From: an uncultured Pseudomonas sp.
GTDB lineage: Bacteria; Pseudomonadota; Gammaproteobacteria; Pseudomonadales; Pseudomonadaceae
Reading direction: 5' to 3'
Length of the DNA stretch: 9,646 bases
NCBI GenBank assembly: GCA_946886875.1
Contig: CAMPJN010000125.1
Span: 1-9,646, forward strand
Below the pieces are notes generated by a model. The model saw only the letters and a list, made by a program, of their open reading frames with translations, was not told where the DNA came from and made no database searches. Numbering within the stretch: position 1 is the first letter of the stretch; each line of letters begins with the position of its first letter. The position numbers and the translations under genes are program-made. Below, piece after piece: positions 5,500-9,646 of this stretch.

Positions 5500-5988
5500 T
5501 TATTCCGGCATCTTCAGGGCACGGGGCGAAACGATGATGCCGTTGTTGTCGGCATACACGTATTCGCCCGGACGGAAGGTGACGCCGCCGAAGGTAACGG
5601 CGACATTCAAATCGCCAATGCCACGCTTGTCGGTTTTCATCGGATGGCTGGCCAGCGCCTGGATGCCCAGATCGGTCTGGGCAAGAACGTCGACGTCGCG
5701 CACGCAGCCATAAACCACAATGCCTTCCCAGCCATTCTTGGCAGCTTTTTCCGCCAGCATGTCGCCAAGCAAAGCCCGACGCAGGGAAGCGCCACCGTCG
5801 ACCACCATTACCTTGCCCTGCCCCGGTTGCTCGACCTGTTCCTTGACCAGGGAGTTGTCTTCAAAGCATTTGACGGTGACGATCTCGCCGCCGAAGGAGT
5901 CGCGGCCGCCGAAGTTGCTGAACATCGGCTCGACCACCTGCACCAATTCCGGATAGGCGTCGCACAAATCAGGGGTGATGTAATGCAT
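5500..5988 (-). CDS. rraA: RraA-family protein (RNase E inhibitor-like / HMG aldolase-like)
   Basis: The protein is 162 residues, essentially the length of E. coli RraA, which binds RNase E and slows mRNA decay. It covers the whole single-domain fold. Visible family motifs are [19 protein letters not shown] (62-80), [14 protein letters not shown] (85-98) and the end motif [14 protein letters not shown] (140-153). Asp76, then 20 residues, then Arg97-Asp98 matches the D-x20-RD motif of 4-hydroxy-4-methyl-2-oxoglutarate / oxaloacetate aldolases. Either enzyme activity or RNase E regulation, or both, is therefore possible. Older annotations call such proteins methyltransferase MenG, which is not supported. 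AAGGAG (5995-6000) is well placed before the ATG. The stop is 8 bases from cmaX, so it heads or joins the cmaX-crfX-cmpX transcript. Confidence 0.9.
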   Translation of the reverse strand: MHYITPDLCDAYPELVQVVEPMFSNFGGRDSFGGEIVTVKCFEDNSLVKEQVEQPGQGKVMVVDGGASLRRALLGDMLAEKAAKNGWEGIVVYGCVRDVDVLAQTDLGIQALASHPMKTDKRGIGDLNVAVTFGGVTFRPGEYVYADNNGIIVSPRALKMPE

Positions 5989-6071
5989 GGAAAACTCCTT
6001 ATTGACAGTGAACGTCGGACTCGCCGTGCGATAACGACACGGCCACCTGCGTATAGCTTATCGCCCGCATC
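5989..6071 (-). promoter_or_regulatory. Gap upstream of the RraA-like gene with an inverted repeat
   Basis: These 83 bases between the hydrolase stop and the RraA-like start contain a perfect 7-bp inverted repeat, GCGATAA (6028-6034) and TTATCGC (6058-6064), with a 23-base spacer. On the minus strand GCTATACGC could supply a -10 TATACG just inside the distal arm, but no clear -35 is seen. There is no T-run, so it is not an obvious terminator for the hydrolase. A promoter with an operator is possible. Confidence 0.3.
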
Positions 6072-7076
6072 TTAGCCGGATGCCGGCTCTGGCGAAATGC
6101 TGGCAGCGCTCTCGGTTTGCGCGGCGACCAAGGGGCTCTTGCGCAGCCATTGCTCGATCAATGGCCAGACTTCGCGTTGCGCCTCTTTGCTTACGAGCAT
6201 TTCCACATGGCCGAAGTCGCCGCTAAAGCCATTCTTCTTACCCAAGCACAAAAATTCCGACACGCTGGAACCGAACTGTTCGAAAAGTTTGCGGCAAGCC
6301 CAGGCAGGGTCTTGAGTATCGCCTACCGCGGTTACCGCCATCACCGGCACCTTGACCTCGGCCAAACCAACCCACCAATCGCGCTCGGCATCACCGAAAC
6401 GGCCGAACAGGCCATGCCAGCGCAGGCTTTCCAGCGCCAGGCCGATCGGCTCGTCCTCCGGACCGCGTTTGAGTTTAGGTCCAGAGATAACCGAAAACCG
6501 TTTGAGCAACAAACGGCTACCCCATTCCAGGGGCGGCAGCTTCAGCGGCCAGTAGATTCGACTGATTTGACTGCCGCAGAGGGTCACGGATGCGATTCGC
6601 CCCTGCTCCAGGTAATCGCCACCCAAAGCCCCGGCCAGGGTGATGCCGCCCAGCGAATGCCCCAGCCAATGAGCCTTCTGCGGGTTCTGTTCGAAGACGA
6701 AATCGGCAATCGCCGGTAGGTCGTAACGCACATAGTCGCTGACCTTGTTGTGTTTGTAGTCGCGGTTGCGCGGCGACAAGCCATGCCCGCGCATCTCCGC
6801 AATCCATACGTCATAACCGGCGCGCACCAGAAACGCGCCCAGACCAATGCCTTTGGGCGAATACCAGAAACGCCGATTGGAAAAACTGCCGGGTATCAAC
6901 ACCACCGGCACACCGCGCGGCTTCGCGGGGTCAGCCAGGCCCAGGCGGGTGAGTGCCAACTCGACACTGGTATCAGGACTGTTACCCGGCTTGAGGCGAT
7001 AAACGTCCTCGCTCAGATCGCCACGGATGTCCGCGCTGATCAAGGCGACGGGGAATAGCTCGCTACTGCTTTGCAT
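6072..7076 (-). CDS. Alpha/beta-hydrolase fold protein, probable esterase or lipase
   Basis: This 334-residue serine hydrolase has the nucleophile elbow GHSLGG (139-144, Ser141). The oxyanion-loop motif IPGSFSNRRFW lies near 61-71, and MRGHGLSPRN near 95-104 follows strand 4. The likely triad is completed by Asp253 or Asp256 in VGDTQDPA and His290 in DFGHVEML, both at the expected distance. No signal peptide or lipobox is visible, so it is probably cytoplasmic. The last 20 residues are a low-complexity Ser/Ala/Pro tail. The substrate cannot be named; fold and motifs fit carboxylesterases and lysophospholipase-like enzymes. The ATG at 7076 has only a poor ribosome site (GAG, 8 bases upstream). 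Its start lies 14 bases beyond the T-run of the ppsA terminator, so its transcription needs read-through or a promoter hidden upstream. The gene holds the same place in the P. aeruginosa block. Confidence 0.9.
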   Translation of the reverse strand: MQSSSELFPVALISADIRGDLSEDVYRLKPGNSPDTSVELALTRLGLADPAKPRGVPVVLIPGSFSNRRFWYSPKGIGLGAFLVRAGYDVWIAEMRGHGLSPRNRDYKHNKVSDYVRYDLPAIADFVFEQNPQKAHWLGHSLGGITLAGALGGDYLEQGRIASVTLCGSQISRIYWPLKLPPLEWGSRLLLKRFSVISGPKLKRGPEDEPIGLALESLRWHGLFGRFGDAERDWWVGLAEVKVPVMAVTAVGDTQDPAWACRKLFEQFGSSVSEFLCLGKKNGFSGDFGHVEMLVSKEAQREVWPLIEQWLRKSPLVAAQTESAASISPEPASG

Positions 7077-7090
7077 TTTCGCTCTGGCAT

Positions 7091-7119
7091 AAAAAAGGGT
7101 GGAGCCTGGACCCCACCCT
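7091..7119 (-). terminator. Intrinsic terminator of ppsA
   Basis: On the minus strand AGGGTGGGG and CTCCACCCT form a 9-bp stem with one G-T wobble and a TCCAGG loop, followed by six T. It begins 22 bases after the ppsA stop codon. The stem occupies most of the short gap before the hydrolase gene. Confidence 0.92.
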
Positions 7120-7141
7120 GAATGAAAAATTTAAGGAGAAA

Positions 7142-9514
7142 TCAGGCGTTCTGGCCTTCGGCGAGGAAGAACCAGGTATCGAGTACCGAATCCGGGTTCA
7201 GCGACACGCTTTCGATGCCCTGCTCCATCAACCATTTCGCCAGATCCGGATGATCCGAAGGGCCCTGACCGCAGATACCGATGTACTTGCCAGCCTTGTT
7301 ACAGGCCTGGATGGCATTGGACAGCAGCTTCTTCACCGCCGGGTTACGCTCGTCAAACAGGTGCGCGACTATGCCGGAATCGCGGTCCAGGCCCAGGGTC
7401 AACTGGGTCAGGTCGTTGGAACCGATGGAAAAACCATCGAAGAACTCAAGGAACTCTTCGGCCAAGATGGCGTTGGATGGCAACTCGCACATCATGATGA
7501 TCTTCAGTCCATCCTGACCGCGTGCCAATCCGTTGGCCGCCAACAGATCGACGACCTGACTGGCTTCGCCCAGGGTGCGCACGAACGGCACCATGATCTC
7601 GACGTTGGTCAGGCCCATCTCGTTGCGCACTTTCTTCAGCGCACGGCATTCCAGCTCGAAACAATCGCGGAAGGATTCGCTGATGTAACGCGAGGCGCCA
7701 CGGAAGCCGAGCATGGGGTTTTCTTCTTCCGGCTCATAGAGCTTGCCGCCGATCAGGTTGGCATATTCGTTGGACTTGAAGTCCGACAGGCGCACGATGA
7801 CCTTCTTCGGCCAGAACGCCGCGGCCAGGGTGCTGATGCCCTCGACCAGTTTCTCGACATAGAAACCGACCGGATCGTTGTACCCGGCAATGCGCTTCTC
7901 GACGCTGTCCTTGATTTCCGGCGGCAGGCCGGCGAAGTTCAGCAGTGCCTTGGGGTGCACGCCGATCATGCGGTTGATGATGAACTCCAGACGGGCCAGG
8001 CCGACACCCTCGTTGGGCAACTGGGCGAAATCGAAAGCGCGGTCCGGGTTACCGACGTTCATCATGATCTTGAACGGCAGCTCGGGCATGGCATCGACCG
8101 AGTTCTTGCGCACATCGAAGCCCAACTCACCTTCGAAGATAAAGCCGGTGTCGCCCTCGGCGCAGGATACGGTGACGCCCTGGCCGTCTTTCAATACATG
8201 GGTGGCATTGCCGCAACCGACTACCGCCGGGATGCCCAGTTCGCGGGCGATGATCGCCGCGTGGCAGGTACGTCCGCCGCGGTTGGTGACGATGGCGCTG
8301 GCGCGCTTCATCACAGGTTCCCAGTCCGGGTCGGTCATATCGGAAACCAGCACGTCGCCGGCCTGGACTTTGTCCATTTCCGACACGTCGTTGATGATGC
8401 GCACCTTGCCAGCGCCGATTTTCTGGCCGATGGCGCGACCTTCCACCAGCACGGTGCCGGTTTCCTTGAGCAGGTAGCGTTCCATGACGTTGACGCTGGA
8501 GCGGCTCTTCACCGTCTCAGGGCGGGCCTGGACGATATACAGCTGACCATCGTCGCCGTCTTTGGCCCACTCGATGTCCATCGGCCGGCCGTAGTGTTTC
8601 TCAATGATCATGGCCTGCTTGGCCAGCTCGCTGACCTCGGCGTCGGTCAAGCAGAAACGGGCACGCTCGGCATGCTCAACATCGACCACTTTGACCGATT
8701 TGCCGGCGCTGGCTTCTTCGCCATAAACCATCTTGATCGCCTTGCTGCCCAAGTTGCGGCGCAGGATCGCCGGGCGGCCGGCTTCCAGGGTCTGCTTGTG
8801 CACGTAGAATTCGTCGGGGTTGACCGCACCCTGCACCACGGTTTCGCCGAGGCCGTAGGCGCCGGTGATGAATACCACGTCGCGAAAGCCCGATTCGGTA
8901 TCCAGGGTGAACATCACGCCGGCGGTGCCGGTTTCCGAGCGCACCATGCGCTGTACGCCTGCGGACAGGGCGACCAGTTTGTGATCGAAGCCCTGGTGTA
9001 CGCGGTAGGCGATGGCACGGTCGTTGAACAGCGAGGCGAATACTTCCTTGGCCGCGCGGATCACGTTGTCGACACCGCGGATATTCAGAAAGGTTTCCTG
9101 CTGGCCGGCAAAGGAGGCGTCTGGCAGGTCTTCGGCGGTAGCCGAGGAACGTACGGCTACTGCCATATGCTCGTTGCCGCCAGCCATTTCGGCGAAAGCA
9201 GTGCGGATTTGCTTGTCCAACTCGGCCGGCAGCTCTGCGTCCATCACCCATTGACGGATCTGTGCACCGGTTTTGGCCAGGGCGTTAACGTCGTCGACAT
9301 CCAGCGCGTCGAGCGCGGCGTGGATCTGATCGTTCAGGCCGCTCAGGTCGAGAAAGTCACGGTAGGCTTGAGCTGTGGTGGCGAAACCACCGGGCACCGA
9401 AACACCGGCGCCGGCAAGGTTGCTGATCATCTCGCCCAGGGAGGCGTTCTTGCCCCCTACGTGCTCAACATCGTGATTGCCGAGCTTATCGAGGGAAACT
9501 ACGTACTCTACCAA
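7142..9514 (-). CDS. ppsA: Phosphoenolpyruvate synthase
   Basis: PpsA (pyruvate, water dikinase) converts pyruvate and ATP to PEP, AMP and phosphate, feeding gluconeogenesis in the cytoplasm. The 790 residues are full length for the family, with three parts in order. The N-terminal ATP-binding domain (about 1-340) has [10 protein letters not shown] at 20-29 and [18 protein letters not shown] at 120-137. The swivelling phosphohistidine domain (about 360-460) has [18 protein letters not shown] at 413-430, where His418 is the phosphorylated residue. The C-terminal PEP/pyruvate barrel has MVPFVRT at 641-647, MCELPSNA at 675-682, [16 protein letters not shown] at 698-713 and the catalytic cysteine in CGQGPSDHP (Cys748). 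The start is a TTG at 9514 with GGAG 8 bases upstream; [11 protein letters not shown] fits the family N-terminus. Flanking it upstream in other pseudomonads is the divergent regulator ppsR, probably just outside this window. Its own terminator ends the transcript. Confidence 0.97.
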   Translation of the reverse strand: MVEYVVSLDKLGNHDVEHVGGKNASLGEMISNLAGAGVSVPGGFATTAQAYRDFLDLSGLNDQIHAALDALDVDDVNALAKTGAQIRQWVMDAELPAELDKQIRTAFAEMAGGNEHMAVAVRSSATAEDLPDASFAGQQETFLNIRGVDNVIRAAKEVFASLFNDRAIAYRVHQGFDHKLVALSAGVQRMVRSETGTAGVMFTLDTESGFRDVVFITGAYGLGETVVQGAVNPDEFYVHKQTLEAGRPAILRRNLGSKAIKMVYGEEASAGKSVKVVDVEHAERARFCLTDAEVSELAKQAMIIEKHYGRPMDIEWAKDGDDGQLYIVQARPETVKSRSSVNVMERYLLKETGTVLVEGRAIGQKIGAGKVRIINDVSEMDKVQAGDVLVSDMTDPDWEPVMKRASAIVTNRGGRTCHAAIIARELGIPAVVGCGNATHVLKDGQGVTVSCAEGDTGFIFEGELGFDVRKNSVDAMPELPFKIMMNVGNPDRAFDFAQLPNEGVGLARLEFIINRMIGVHPKALLNFAGLPPEIKDSVEKRIAGYNDPVGFYVEKLVEGISTLAAAFWPKKVIVRLSDFKSNEYANLIGGKLYEPEEENPMLGFRGASRYISESFRDCFELECRALKKVRNEMGLTNVEIMVPFVRTLGEASQVVDLLAANGLARGQDGLKIIMMCELPSNAILAEEFLEFFDGFSIGSNDLTQLTLGLDRDSGIVAHLFDERNPAVKKLLSNAIQACNKAGKYIGICGQGPSDHPDLAKWLMEQGIESVSLNPDSVLDTWFFLAEGQNA

Positions 9515-9646
9515 GGTGATCTCTCCACTAAGTGTTGGAAAAGCTCAGAACCCATTTAGGCTCTTTAGGGGCTGGGAAGCTCGACGGACGAGTCCGCGCG
9601 ATTGTGGCCTGGCCCTGGAAAATAAGTAACAATGCCGACTGATCGG
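9515..9646. promoter_or_regulatory. ppsA upstream region (probably shared with a divergent gene)
   Basis: This holds the ppsA ribosome site (GGAG at 9523-9526, minus strand, 8 bases from the TTG), which fixes the ppsA start. It also holds two TTTAGG copies in direct orientation (9555-9560 and 9564-9569, 9-bp period) and a near-palindrome CGGAC-GA-GTCCG (9585-9596). No consensus promoter can be called with confidence on either strand. An ATG at 9632 on the plus strand has only five codons visible, so the start of a divergent gene (ppsR in related genomes) cannot be placed here. Confidence 0.4.

Noticed and set aside
5257..6075. A 272-codon plus-strand open frame spanning the 5' end of cmaX and the RraA-like gene
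   Set aside because: It crosses two well-supported genes on the other strand and has no domain, so it is not a gene.
7250..9559. A 769-codon open frame antisense to ppsA on the plus strand
   Set aside because: It lies almost wholly inside ppsA, whose every domain and catalytic motif is intact. Its translation has no recognisable domain and looks like the mirror of GC-rich codon use. Long antisense frames are common over highly biased genes.
9580..9620. GGACGAGTCC resembling a hammerhead ribozyme core
   Set aside because: The conserved CUGANGA is not matched (CGGACGA here), no GAAA follows the stem, and no flanking stems I and III are seen.
9632..9646. ATG CCG ACT GAT CGG as the start of a divergent gene
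   Set aside because: Only five codons are visible, and they do not match the PpsR N-terminus I remember (MKRSAFFISDGTG). The true start probably lies past the window edge.
1..9646. Mobile element, CRISPR array, tRNA or defence system
   Set aside because: No transposase, integrase, regularly spaced repeats, tRNA-like cloverleaf or defence domains were found on either strand. All sizeable gene space is taken by conserved core genes.

Overview
The window reads as ordinary core chromosome of a Pseudomonas species. The gene order nasC - cobA // oprF - sigX - cmpX - crfX - cmaX - rraA-like - alpha/beta hydrolase - ppsA matches, as I remember it, the block around PA1770-PA1779 of P. aeruginosa. The proteins (OprF with its OmpA domain, SigX, CmpX) are clearly Pseudomonas types. 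The species cannot be fixed from this window. The 330-residue, cysteine-free OprF differs from the 350-residue P. aeruginosa form, so a non-aeruginosa species is likely. Most genes look about 60% GC; sigX is a clear AT-rich exception.

Layout. Bases 2-559 (+) hold the C-terminal end of the assimilatory nitrate reductase. A palindromic repeat follows at 561-631, then cobA (646-1383, +), which makes the siroheme precursor needed by nitrite reductase. cobA ends in a strong intrinsic terminator. Everything after that is on the minus strand. Read in the direction of transcription, from the right edge, the order is: ppsA (9514-7142) with its own terminator; an alpha/beta hydrolase (7076-6072); a RraA-family protein (5988-5500); the CorA/ZntB-like transporter CmaX (5491-4496); small CrfX (4441-4196); the MscS-like channel CmpX (4194-3370); the ECF sigma factor SigX (3272-2679); and the major porin OprF (2577-1585), which ends in a bidirectional terminator facing cobA.

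How the genes work together. nasC and cobA serve nitrate assimilation: the reductase makes nitrite, and CobA supplies siroheme for its reduction. cmaX-crfX-cmpX-sigX-oprF is an envelope-homeostasis cluster with two membrane transport proteins, a sigma factor that responds to envelope or membrane state, and the main structural porin. Very short gaps (8 nt rraA/cmaX, 1 nt crfX/cmpX) point to co-transcription and coupled translation in its upstream part. ppsA belongs to gluconeogenesis.

I did not find a mobile element, CRISPR array, RNA gene or defence system, and nothing that looks like a wholly new system. The points most worth a second look are: the 71-bp palindromic repeat between nasC and cobA; the AT-rich, poorly initiated sigX; the paired hairpins between sigX and oprF; the uncharacterised CrfX; and the hydrolase whose only upstream gap is filled by the ppsA terminator.
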